A stretch of DNA of 33,087 bases. It comes from Ignavibacteriales bacterium (lineage in GTDB: Bacteria; Bacteroidota; Ignavibacteria; UBA10030). The translations under genes and the position numbers were made by a program. Each line of letters opens with the position of its first letter. Within the stretch, counting starts at the first letter, position 1. The notes below the pieces were generated by a model, which was not told the origin of the DNA, did not search any database, and saw only the letters and a list, made by a program, of their open reading frames with translations. This document shows, in pieces, positions 25,449 to 32,809 of the stretch. Where the stretch lies: positions 1 to 33,087 of the forward strand of contig JAPLFP010000184.1 of the NCBI GenBank assembly GCA_026390585.1, given 5' to 3'.

Positions 25449-27431
25449 CTAATCGATTTTTTTGATGTAAGCCGCCCAACCGCCGCCAGGTGCGAGATGG
25501 AGAGCGACTTGGCTGGAACGGTCTACTTGATTTGTTTCCTTCCGGTAATCGCTTGCATTGCGGTCCGCGTTGATGCCATCGCAATAGAAAATCATTTGGT
25601 ACTTTCCGCCATCGAGGAAATCGAGGCTGAGACGAAGATCCCGCGGCGTCCAATTGGTCATGGATCCGATGAACCAGTCGTTTCCTTTCTTCCGTGCAAC
25701 GGTCAGATACTCTCCGATGCGAGCGTTGAGAGTTCTCGTCTGATCCCATGTTGTCGGTACGACCGAGAGAAACTCCATCGCGTCCGGTTGTCGATCATAG
25801 TTCGTTGGGCTGTCACACAGCATCTGGAGTGGACTTTCGTAGACGACATACATCGCGAGCTGATGACAGCGGGTTCCCTGGCTCATCGGTTGAGTGAAGA
25901 TTGGTCGGAAACTCTCCTTCGTTGCATTGATCATCGCCCCTGGAGTAAAGTCCATCGGGCCGGCGAACATGCGTGTGAATGGAAGTGTGACATCATGCTT
26001 TGGTGTGATGTCTGCTGACCATTTGCTGTGTTCCAGTCCCTGAACCCCCTCACGAGTCAGCACATGCGGATAGGTCCGACTGAAACCTGTGGGTTTGTAG
26101 GCACCATGAAAGTCAACAAGGAGGTGGCGCTTCGCCGCCTCGATGGCGACTTTCTCGTACCAGTTCACCATCTTTTGATCGTCACGCTGCATGAAGTCGA
26201 CCTTCACTCCCTTGGATCCCCATTTCTCAAACCGATCGAGCGCTTCGGTCATTCGATCGTCAAGGGCCTTGGATGTCACCCAAAGAATGATCCCAACCTT
26301 TTTCTGTGCCGCGAATGTGAACAACTCATCCATGTTCATGTCAGGATTGATCTGGAAAAGGTCCGAGGGCTTTGACCAGCCCTCATCGAAGATCACGTAC
26401 TCAAGGCCGTACCTCGAAGCGAATTCGATGTAGTGTTTGTAGGTCTCTGTGTTGATGCCGGCTTTGAATGGCACGCCGATCAGGTTGTTAGCATTCCACC
26501 AATCCCAGGCGACCTTCCCCGGCTTTATCCATGAAGTCTCTTTGAGCTTGAGGGGGCTCCCGAGGCGGTAGACGATGTCGTTCTCAATGAGGTCGCCGTC
26601 TTTGTTGGCAATCGCGAACACACGCCATGGGAATTCGCGCACTCCATTCGTTTTGGCAATGTAGTTGGCTGCCTTCGAGACCTTCATCGTTCTGTCCCCG
26701 ACCAGTTGCTCTTCGAGCGGGAAAGGAGGGAACTTCGATCTCAGAACGGGCCGACCCGCTCCGCTTCCGCGCAAATACAGACCTGGATAGTCAAGCAAGT
26801 CCGCTTCAGTGAATGCCACTTTCGGACCGTTTGATTTGACGATCACCGCAGGGATGCAACACATCTGAGTGTCTGCAAGGTCCTTTACTGCAAGAAGTCT
26901 GTAGAGTCGTTCCGAATGGGAGAGGAAGCTTGTTTCTTCAGGAAACCATATCGAATCGGAGGAAGCCAGGATGATGTTGAGCTCCTCACCAAATACTGTG
27001 ATCTCCCCTTTCATTGTTGTGAAGAAACGATATGCCACGCCGTCGTCGTAAGCGCGGAGTCTCAAGCCATAATCACCCTTGAAAGTGATGGTGAGCTCAT
27101 TGTAGATGTCCGGGATCAAGTTCCTTTTTTCCGGAATGATGGGAACAATGCTACTCTCGACGGATTTGGGAGATGCGCTCAAGACCACTGGCCAATCGTC
27201 GAACATATGCTTTTCATCAATGTGCATTTCGATCAGAGATGGAGAGATGATCTCCTGACGGTTGTGGAAAACGGAGATGGCAAGCTTGTTGGCGACAGTT
27301 AACCTCAGCTCGGACTTTCCATCGGGGGACTTGACTTGATAAATTTTGTCTTGAGCGACACCAGCGACGCTGGCCGAGAAGATGAAGATTGCGAATAAGA
27401 ACGAGTTAGCGCGGGATTTCACATGGGCCAT
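25449..27431 (-). CDS. Secreted GH97 alpha-glycosidase, probably retaining clade
   Basis: A 660-aa exported exo-alpha-glycosidase. AAAGGAGG lies 7 nt before the ATG, followed by a signal peptide (FLFAIFIFSASVAGVAQ). The N-terminal beta-super-sandwich (QVKSPDGKSELRLTVANKLA) leads into the catalytic barrel (KVAWDWWNANNLIGVPFKAG; YVIFDEGWSK) and a C-terminal beta-domain. GVKVDFMQRDDQ carries an Asp (D412) at the place expected for the nucleophile of retaining GH97 enzymes such as BtGH97b alpha-galactosidase; E461 in LTREGVQG could be the acid/base. Inverting SusB-type alpha-glucosidases use Glu residues instead. The clade assignment is inferred from memory of the family. It is in an operon with the sugar porter. 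Confidence 0.93.
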   Translation of the reverse strand: MAHVKSRANSFLFAIFIFSASVAGVAQDKIYQVKSPDGKSELRLTVANKLAISVFHNRQEIISPSLIEMHIDEKHMFDDWPVVLSASPKSVESSIVPIIPEKRNLIPDIYNELTITFKGDYGLRLRAYDDGVAYRFFTTMKGEITVFGEELNIILASSDSIWFPEETSFLSHSERLYRLLAVKDLADTQMCCIPAVIVKSNGPKVAFTEADLLDYPGLYLRGSGAGRPVLRSKFPPFPLEEQLVGDRTMKVSKAANYIAKTNGVREFPWRVFAIANKDGDLIENDIVYRLGSPLKLKETSWIKPGKVAWDWWNANNLIGVPFKAGINTETYKHYIEFASRYGLEYVIFDEGWSKPSDLFQINPDMNMDELFTFAAQKKVGIILWVTSKALDDRMTEALDRFEKWGSKGVKVDFMQRDDQKMVNWYEKVAIEAAKRHLLVDFHGAYKPTGFSRTYPHVLTREGVQGLEHSKWSADITPKHDVTLPFTRMFAGPMDFTPGAMINATKESFRPIFTQPMSQGTRCHQLAMYVVYESPLQMLCDSPTNYDRQPDAMEFLSVVPTTWDQTRTLNARIGEYLTVARKKGNDWFIGSMTNWTPRDLRLSLDFLDGGKYQMIFYCDGINADRNASDYRKETNQVDRSSQVALHLAPGGGWAAYIKKID

Positions 27432-27455
27432 GAGAGGGCCTCCTTTAGGCTTGTG

Positions 27456-27468
27456 ACCGATGATCGGT
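27456..27468. promoter_or_regulatory. 13-bp palindrome upstream of GH97
   Basis: ACCGAT-G-ATCGGT is a perfect 6-bp inverted repeat about one base, starting 25 nt before the GH97 start codon. Its position suits an operator for the GH97-transporter operon; the regulator is unknown. Confidence 0.4.
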
Positions 27469-27541
27469 ATTGACCCTGTTCTCTAAGACGAGTTTTGGGA
27501 AAACCACCTTCCTATTTCACGATGATAGTGCTGGAGAGGTC

Positions 27542-27571
27542 TTTGGATTTTGTCCAGTATTCTGTACCTTG
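27542..27571 (+). promoter_or_regulatory. Putative promoter of the GH29 fucosidase gene
   Basis: TTTG (27542-27545), a 19-nt spacer and TACCTTG (27565-27571) fit the Bacteroidota -33/-7 consensus closely. The leader to ATG 27723 would be about 145 nt. On the opposite strand TACGTTTG (complement of 27632-27639) is a perfect -7 candidate for GH97, but its upstream partner is poor. Confidence 0.6.
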
Positions 27572-27722
27572 CGACGTGGCCATTGGAGTTGTGCTGGTAC
27601 CTTTGAGTGTTCAGGTGCAAACGGCGCAACTCAAACGTACGAACTAAACGAGACATGCGAAAGAGATTTTGTCTGTTTTCACCCCATGAAGAACATCGGG
27701 AAGCACCACCGGAGAACGTTTC

Positions 27723-29168
27723 ATGAAACGAATCCTTTTCCAAGTACTGACATGCATTCTCCTCGCGATTCCTCTGGCGGCACAGGAGCGGGAAGAGAAC
27801 TACGTTCCGGAAACTGATCCCCTCGTTCTTGCGAGACTCGCACACTGGCAGGACTGCAAGCTGGGTTTGCTCATGACATGGGGGACGTATAGTCAATGGG
27901 GAATTGTCGAGTCATGGTCGCTGTGCGGGGAGGACGAAGGGTGGTGTCAGCGTAGGGGTCCCTATGCGGATGACTATGACAAGTACAAAAGAGCCTATGA
28001 AGGACTTAAGAGATCTTTCAATCCTGCCAAGTTCAATCCGGATCTCTGGGCAGATGCAGCCAGTGAGGCCGGAATGAAGTATGTAATCTTCACGATGAAG
28101 CACCACGACGGCTTCTGCATGTTCGACACGAAGACCACAGACTACAAGATTACATCTGCTGAGTGTGCGTTCGGGATCAATCCGAGAGCAAATGTCGCGA
28201 AGGAGATCTTCGCATCGTTCAGAAAGAAAGGGATGATGATTGGAGCCTATTATTCAAAGCCGGACTGGCATTCTCCTGACTACTGGTGGCCGTATTTCCC
28301 GACACCTGATCGCCACGTCAACTACGATCCGGCGAAATACCCGGCCCGATGGCAGGCATTCAAAGACTATACGGACAACCAGATAGAAGAGATCATGACG
28401 AACTACGGCTCGATCGATTTGCTCTGGCTGGACGGGGCTTGGGTCCGACCGCTGAACAACATGCCGAAGGAGTTCGAATCGTGGGGGAAGAAGAACAACT
28501 TCAATCAGGATGTTGATATGGCGCGGATTTCAACCATGGCACGTCAGCATCAACCGGGACTTCTGGTCGTAGATCGTTGGGTAAATGGACGATACGAGAA
28601 CTACCTCACGCCTGAGAACAAGGTCCCCGAGAAGGCCCTCAGCGTTCCATGGGAGTCTTGCATCACAATGGCGACGAGCTGGTCTTACGTCAAAACTGAC
28701 CGGTACAAATCTGTCCGTGAGCTCGTCCACCTCCTTGTCGACGTTGTCGCAAAAGGCGGAAACTTGTTGCTGAACATTGGTCCATCGCCTGAGGGAGAGT
28801 GGGCGCCTGACGCCTATGACCGCTTGCGGGGAATGGCTGCGTGGATGGAAGTGAATAGCGAGGCGATCTACGAGACTCGTGCAATCGCGCCGTACAAAGA
28901 GGGGAAAGTCTGTCTCACAAAGAAAAAAGCGGGCGGAGCTGTCTATGCAGTTTATCTTCCGGCAAAGGACGAGAATCGACCGCCTCAAAGCATCTCGCTC
29001 AAGAGCCTTCAACCTGCTGCAGGCGCAAAGGTGACCATGCTTGGTGTGGGTCAAGAGTTGTCATGGAAGACAGATGGATCTGGAGTTGTGATTGACGTAC
29101 CGGAAGGCGTGAGGCAGAACCCGCCATGCGAGCATGCGTGGGTGGTGAAGATATCCAAGGTCAAGTGA
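27723..29168 (+). CDS. Secreted GH29 alpha-L-fucosidase family protein
   Basis: A 481-aa exported glycosidase predicted to release alpha-L-fucose. The signal peptide (MKRILFQVLTCILLAIPLAA) is followed by the GH29 catalytic barrel: FTMKHHDGFCMF (about 123-134), GAYYSKPDWHSPDYWWP, and the nucleophile Asp in IDLLWLDGAW (D237). The conserved GGNLLLNIGPSPEGEWAPDA closes the barrel, and a C-terminal beta-domain follows. The usual xHWG element near the N-terminus reads LLMTWGTYSQWG, with Thr at residue 52 in place of the fucose-contacting His, so specificity may differ. The upstream promoter is well defined. The downstream UroD-like gene is 134 nt away. Confidence 0.92.
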   Translation: MKRILFQVLTCILLAIPLAAQEREENYVPETDPLVLARLAHWQDCKLGLLMTWGTYSQWGIVESWSLCGEDEGWCQRRGPYADDYDKYKRAYEGLKRSFNPAKFNPDLWADAASEAGMKYVIFTMKHHDGFCMFDTKTTDYKITSAECAFGINPRANVAKEIFASFRKKGMMIGAYYSKPDWHSPDYWWPYFPTPDRHVNYDPAKYPARWQAFKDYTDNQIEEIMTNYGSIDLLWLDGAWVRPLNNMPKEFESWGKKNNFNQDVDMARISTMARQHQPGLLVVDRWVNGRYENYLTPENKVPEKALSVPWESCITMATSWSYVKTDRYKSVRELVHLLVDVVAKGGNLLLNIGPSPEGEWAPDAYDRLRGMAAWMEVNSEAIYETRAIAPYKEGKVCLTKKKAGGAVYAVYLPAKDENRPPQSISLKSLQPAAGAKVTMLGVGQELSWKTDGSGVVIDVPEGVRQNPPCEHAWVVKISKVK

Positions 29169-29229
29169 GCGCTGCGCCGCTTGCGCTTCAGTCCATTGTA
29201 GAATATCTTCTTTGGAAAGAAATGAATAC

Positions 29230-29257
29230 GTAGGGTCGATTCATGAATCGACCCTAC
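29230..29257. repeat. 28-bp perfect palindrome with GTAG ends (REP-like)
   Basis: The left half GTAGGGTCGATTCA is followed immediately by its exact reverse complement TGAATCGACCCTAC, so the whole is a gapless 28-bp palindrome. The GTAG tetranucleotide at the 5-prime end is a hallmark of bacterial REP elements mobilised by RAYT transposases. No RAYT gene is in the window. Confidence 0.75.
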
Positions 29258-29302
29258 TACAAGAACAATTGGCAAACGAAAGATGAACACTGCGAAGGAT
29301 CT

Positions 29303-30562
29303 ATGACAAGCAAAGAACGAATTGTCGCCGCCCTCAAACACCAACAGCCCGATCGCATTCCCATCGATTTCGGTGGGACAGCGGTCACCGGCATCCACGT
29401 GAAGATTGTCGCCGGGTTGCGCGACCACTACGGTCTTGCCAGGCGGCCTGTGAAGGTCCACGAGCCGTATCAGATGCTTGGATATATCGAAGAAGATCTC
29501 AAGCAGGCGCTCAGTATCGACGTCGAAGGAGTGTATCCTGAAGAAACAATGTTCGGTTTTCCCAATGAACGCTGGAAACAGTGGCAGCTGAATGATGGCC
29601 TGGAGGTTCTCGTCTCTGAGCAGCTTACGACGACAAAAGACGCGAACGGCGACACGCTCATCTATCCAAAAGGAGATCTCTCAGCGCCAGCATCGGGCCG
29701 AATGCCGAAAGGGGGCTTCTTCTTTGACAGCATCATCAGGCAGGATCCGATCGACGAAGAGACCTTGGATCCGCGGGACAATATGGAAGAGTTTTCGGCG
29801 ATCAGCGATCGCACCCTGGACTACTTCGAGCGGGAAGCGATTGAGAAGGCCGGTACAGGTCGGGCTGTCATCGCGACGTTTGGAGGATTGGCGTTTGGAG
29901 ATATCGCTCTCGTGCCGGCCCCATTTCTTAAACACCCTAAAGGAATTCGGGATATCGAAGAATGGTACGTTTCAACCTTGACCAGGCAGCCTTACATACA
30001 CGAAGTATTCGAAAAACAGTGTTCTGTCGCGATTGAGAATCTGGCAAACATCAAGGCGCGGGTTGGTGATCTGGTCGATGCTGCTTTTGTGTGCGGAACG
30101 GACTTCGGGACGCAATGGTCAACGTTCTGTTCCGTCGATACGTACAAATCCCTTTATCAGCCCTACTACAAGCGGATCAATGACTGGATCCATCTGAACA
30201 CGACGTGGAAAACTTTCAAGCACTCGTGTGGATCGGTCATCACGTTGATTCCGTCATTCATTGACTCCGGTTTTGATATCCTCAATCCGGTTCAGTGTTC
30301 AGCTGCCGGCATGGAGCCTGAGCAGCTGAAACGGGAATTTGGGCGGGACATTGTGTTCTGGGGTGGCGGTGTCGATACGCAGAAAACGCTGATGTTCGGA
30401 TCGGTCGATGATGTTCGCACCGAAGTCATGCGCCGTTGCGATATTTTTGGAAAGCGTGGAGGATTCGTGTTTAATGCTGTTCACAATATCCAGGGCAATG
30501 TTCCGTTGAAGAACGTCGTTGCGATGTTTGAAGCGCTGAAAGAGGAGAATGGGGTAAAGTAG
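29303..30562 (+). CDS. UroD-superfamily protein, methyltransferase-like (HxC motif)
   Basis: The frame is open from 29243, inside the palindrome, but ATG 29303 is chosen because GAAGGAT lies just upstream and the family start (MTSKERIVAALKHQQPDRIP) begins there; 419 aa. The UROD fold is clear: FGGLAFGD, GTDFGTQWSTFCSVDTYKSL, SGFDILNPVQ, REFGRDIVFWGGGVDTQ. It carries FKHSCGS (H307-S-C309), the HxC zinc motif of corrinoid methyltransferases such as MtaA and MtbA, absent from true HemE. A role in methyl transfer rather than haem synthesis is therefore more likely. The substrate is unknown. It is on the same strand as the fucosidase, 134 nt downstream. Confidence 0.85.
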   Translation: MTSKERIVAALKHQQPDRIPIDFGGTAVTGIHVKIVAGLRDHYGLARRPVKVHEPYQMLGYIEEDLKQALSIDVEGVYPEETMFGFPNERWKQWQLNDGLEVLVSEQLTTTKDANGDTLIYPKGDLSAPASGRMPKGGFFFDSIIRQDPIDEETLDPRDNMEEFSAISDRTLDYFEREAIEKAGTGRAVIATFGGLAFGDIALVPAPFLKHPKGIRDIEEWYVSTLTRQPYIHEVFEKQCSVAIENLANIKARVGDLVDAAFVCGTDFGTQWSTFCSVDTYKSLYQPYYKRINDWIHLNTTWKTFKHSCGSVITLIPSFIDSGFDILNPVQCSAAGMEPEQLKREFGRDIVFWGGGVDTQKTLMFGSVDDVRTEVMRRCDIFGKRGGFVFNAVHNIQGNVPLKNVVAMFEALKEENGVK

Positions 30563-30607
30563 ACAGCAAGCAGAATGCAGTCGGCAGACCATAAGGAAAA
30601 TCACTCG

Positions 30608-30629
30608 GGCCCCGACGATAGTCGGGGCC
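30608..30629. terminator. GC-rich hairpin after the UroD-like gene (repeat module 1, part a)
   Basis: GGCCCCGAC-GATA-GTCGGGGCC is a perfect 9-bp stem with a 4-nt loop, 46 nt after the stop codon. It could terminate transcription although only TTG follows. A near copy occurs at 31557-31582. Confidence 0.6.
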
Positions 30630-30643
30630 TTGTCATGCGGAAG

Positions 30644-30733
30644 AAGTGCCACGCACTTACATGGTAGAATCCCGATTTCTTCCCCCCCGTTTCCAGGTAG
30701 AAATCGGGATTCTCAATCGGGTGCGTGGCACTT
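30644..30733. repeat. 90-bp nested inverted repeat (repeat module 1, part b)
   Basis: The outer arms AAGTGCCACGCAC (30644-30656) and GTGCGTGGCACTT (30721-30733) are perfect reverse complements. Inside them, AGAATCCCGATTTCT (30666-30680) and AGAAATCGGGATTCT (30699-30713) form a second perfect 15-bp inverted repeat. One palindromic element therefore sits within another. A shorter version without the inner repeat is at 31593-31625. Confidence 0.8.
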
Positions 30734-30825
30734 ATATCATTTAAAATCCAACATGTGCTGTGAGTGGTTGGGAAGTGAGTCCTGACTGCCGTGACCGCAA
30801 GAAACTTCTGCCAAAGGATTCATCT

Positions 30826-30866
30826 TGACATCCGCTTCGGGGTTGCGTATCTTCATTGTAGATACA
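30826..30866 (+). promoter_or_regulatory. mazEF promoter with overlapping palindrome
   Basis: TTGACA (30826-30831) and TATCTT (30849-30854) fit both a sigma70-like 17-nt spacing and the local TTG-N20-TAnnTT pattern. GTATCT (30848-30853) and AGATAC (30861-30866) form an inverted repeat overlapping the downstream element, a plausible operator for MazE autoregulation. Confidence 0.6.
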
Positions 30867-30879
30867 GAAAGGAACTACG

Positions 30880-31122
30880 ATGGAGACCAAGGTGCAAAAA
30901 TGGGGCAACAGTCTTGCAGTCCGGCTCTCAAAACATGTCGTTGAGGAATCGAAGATTAAAGCGGGATCACGTGTGGGTATAGAAGTTGATGATGGCAAGA
31001 TCGTACTTGAGGTCAGGGGAAGGAAGCAATACTCTCTTCGAAAGCTGCTGGCAAAAGTCACAAGGAAGAATGCCCATGGTGAGTTCGACCTTGGAAGCGC
31101 CACGGGAAAGGAGATCTGGTGA
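30880..31122 (+). CDS. mazE: MazE/AbrB-type antitoxin
   Basis: An 80-aa antitoxin. The N-terminal AbrB/SpoVT fold is recognisable from VQKWGNSLAVRLSKHVVEES, KAGSRVGIEVDDGKIVLEVR, the sequence pattern shared by MazE and PemI. The C-terminal tail (about 50-80) is expected to wrap around the toxin. It should bind its own promoter and neutralise MazF. AAGGA precedes the ATG, and the stop codon overlaps the MazF start as TGATG. The pair lies between two related hairpin-repeat modules. Confidence 0.93.
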   Translation: METKVQKWGNSLAVRLSKHVVEESKIKAGSRVGIEVDDGKIVLEVRGRKQYSLRKLLAKVTRKNAHGEFDLGSATGKEIW

Positions 31123-31457
31123 TGTCAGCCTATTGTCCCGCGCGGGGTGATATCGTTTGGATCGATTTCACGCCACGGGTTGGCCACGAGCAATCCGGAA
31201 AAAGGCCCGGAATTGTTCTCTCACCTCTCGCATACAACAAGGCGGTGGGACTCATGCTCTGTTGTCCGATTACGAGCAAGGAGAAGGGATATCCCTTCGA
31301 AGTGAGAATTCCTGAAGGGCATCAAATCTCTGGTGTCGTACTCTCCGATCATGTGCGTTCTCTCGACTGGAAAACTCGGCACGCCACTTTCATCTCAAGA
31401 GCACCGCGGGAATTGACCGAAGATGTGCTCGACAAACTGCAAGCGCTTCTCGTTTAG
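31122..31457 (+). CDS. mazF: MazF/PemK-family endoribonuclease toxin
   Basis: A 111-aa toxin that should cleave mRNA at short sequence motifs. MazF signatures are complete: RGDIVWIDFTPRVGHEQSGK with RPGIVLSP following, CCPITSKEKGYPFEV, VLSDHVRSLDWKTR. The catalytic Arg and Thr regions of MazF correspond to KRPGIVLS and CPITS. ATG 31122 is used; it overlaps the MazE stop (TGATG), with AAGGAG (31108-31113) 8 nt upstream, although an in-frame GTG at 31119 is possible. The full length argues for an active toxin. Confidence 0.94.
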   Translation: MSAYCPARGDIVWIDFTPRVGHEQSGKRPGIVLSPLAYNKAVGLMLCCPITSKEKGYPFEVRIPEGHQISGVVLSDHVRSLDWKTRHATFISRAPRELTEDVLDKLQALLV

Positions 31458-31556
31458 GATCCCGCTCACTTGCACATTGTCAGACTCGATTGACCCTAAC
31501 CGCTTTCACGCAATCGCTCCGGCAGCGGCTCTCGATCTCAGCGTCACGAAACGAAA

Positions 31557-31582
31557 CAGGCCTCGACGACAGTCGGGGCCTG
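31557..31582. terminator. GC-rich hairpin after mazEF (repeat module 2, part a)
   Basis: CAGGCCTCGAC-GACA-GTCGGGGCCTG is an 11-bp stem with a single T-G pair and a 4-nt loop. It nearly copies the hairpin at 30608-30629 in sequence and orientation. It may end mazEF transcription. Confidence 0.55.
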
Positions 31583-31592
31583 GCCATATTAG

Positions 31593-31625
31593 AAGTGCCG
31601 CGCACCTGCGAGGTTCGTGGCACTT
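31593..31625. repeat. Short inverted repeat related to 30644-30733 (repeat module 2, part b)
   Basis: AAGTGCC (31593-31599) and GGCACTT (31619-31625) are perfect outer arms. The interior GCGCACCT-GCG-AGGTTCGT continues the pairing with two imperfect positions. The arms match the outer arms of the module upstream of mazEF, in the same order after the GTCGGGGCC hairpin. Confidence 0.7.
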
Positions 31626-31691
31626 GTGTCGCTCTCAATGCAGTATGCGATGTGACCGGTCGGGTAATGGCTCCCGGCCGCCGGGGTCAAA

Positions 31692-32621
31692 CTACTTCTT
31701 CCCGTACACCGGATGACACCACTGTCGGTACTTCGGAACCTTCCCTCTGACGACACTGAAATACAAATCTCGCAACTTCTGTGTAACAGGTCCCATGCTG
31801 CCGCTTCCGAGTTTGCGATGGTCAATCCTTGTGATCGCGACGATCTGCGCTCCTGTAGCAACCATAAATACTTCTTCAGCGAGGTACACTTCGGATTTAT
31901 CAATCGGTCGTTCCACAACCTCCATCCCCAGTTCATCGCGCAGGAGGGTCATCATGGTGTTTCGGGTGATGCCTTCGAGGATATTGTCCGTAACCGGTGG
32001 GGTCAGGGTCTTTCCTTTCCGGAGGATGAAGACGTTTTCGGCGGATCCTTCCGCAATGTGCCCGTCCTGATTGAGCATGATCGCTTCATCGAATCCCGCC
32101 AGGTTTGCATCAGTCTTCGCCAACGCCGAATTGACATACGCCCCGCAGATCTTCCCGCGGGCCGGAATCATGTTGTCATCAATCCGCCTCCACGACGAAA
32201 ACATTACGTGGGCTCCCTCTTCTTTGTCGAGGTACCGGCCGAAAGGGAGGACCGAAATTGTCATGATTGGTGTGACATTGTGGAGTCGCACGCCGATGAT
32301 CTCATCGGTGTAGAAAGCGAGCGGTCGGACGTAGATATCTTCGTGCAAGTCTTCCTTATGGATGAGCTCGATGAGGATCTTGACCGCCTCTTCGCGGGTT
32401 TGCGGGAGTTCCATACGCAGCAATCGCGTTGACTCCAGGAAGCGTTGGAAATGATCGATTGGTCTGAAAACAAAAAGCTCTTTCTCCTCTTCATTCCAGT
32501 AGCCCCGAATTCCTCCAAAAACTCCCGTCCCATAGTTCAACCCGTGTGTCAGCACTCCGACCTTCGCTTCGGAATAAGGGATGATCTTGTCTCCAAAGTA
32601 CGCGTATTTCGGTAGTGGCAT
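31692..32621 (-). CDS. ilvE: Branched-chain amino-acid aminotransferase (class IV)
   Basis: A 309-aa PLP enzyme that interconverts valine, leucine or isoleucine with their 2-oxo acids using glutamate/2-oxoglutarate. Fold-type IV signatures are complete: HGLNYGTGVFGGIRGYW, DIYVRPLAFY, PARGKICGAYVNSALAK with the Schiff-base Lys at K157, GHIAEGSAENVFILR (the PLP phosphate/Glu motif) and TPPVTDNILEGITRNTMM. The C-terminal ADEVF-type motif reads LAEEVFMVATGAQIVAI. Length is that of bacterial IlvE. GAGGA lies about 8 nt before the ATG. A promoter of the local type is at 32701-32730. D-amino-acid or aminodeoxychorismate relatives are less likely given the strong IlvE match. Confidence 0.94.
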   Translation of the reverse strand: MPLPKYAYFGDKIIPYSEAKVGVLTHGLNYGTGVFGGIRGYWNEEEKELFVFRPIDHFQRFLESTRLLRMELPQTREEAVKILIELIHKEDLHEDIYVRPLAFYTDEIIGVRLHNVTPIMTISVLPFGRYLDKEEGAHVMFSSWRRIDDNMIPARGKICGAYVNSALAKTDANLAGFDEAIMLNQDGHIAEGSAENVFILRKGKTLTPPVTDNILEGITRNTMMTLLRDELGMEVVERPIDKSEVYLAEEVFMVATGAQIVAITRIDHRKLGSGSMGPVTQKLRDLYFSVVRGKVPKYRQWCHPVYGKK

Positions 32622-32700
32622 AGAGGGTTCCTCGTCTGATCTTCAAATCAAGAGTTCGTTCAGTCTGCCAGAAATCTGACAGCAGAACCAATAGGTGCGT

Positions 32701-32730
32701 CAATCTATACGAAATATTGTTCATGAGCAA
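32701..32730 (-). promoter_or_regulatory. Putative ilvE promoter
   Basis: On the minus strand: TTG (complement of 32728-32730), a 20-nt spacer, then TAGATTG (complement of 32701-32707). The leader to the start codon would be about 75 nt. Confidence 0.55.
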
Positions 32731-32809
32731 GAACCCCGTCGAACGAGCAAAAAAGGGGAAACATGGCGCTAAGGGCATTCCGCGGAAATCTCCAGCCATC
32801 TCGAGAGAA

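Noticed and set aside
25374-26018. 214-codon open frame on the plus strand
   Set aside because: Antisense to the ends of the sugar-porter and GH97 genes; no motif.
31673-31685. CCCGG-CCG-CCGGG hairpin just after ilvE
   Set aside because: A 5-bp stem with no T-run in a GC-rich stretch; too weak to call a terminator.
30563-31691. CRISPR array among the repeats around mazEF
   Set aside because: The repeats are two composite inverted repeats 949 nt apart, not regularly spaced direct repeats with spacers, and no cas genes are present.
31713-32432. 239-codon open frame on the plus strand
   Set aside because: Antisense to ilvE, with no Shine-Dalgarno site and no family resemblance.
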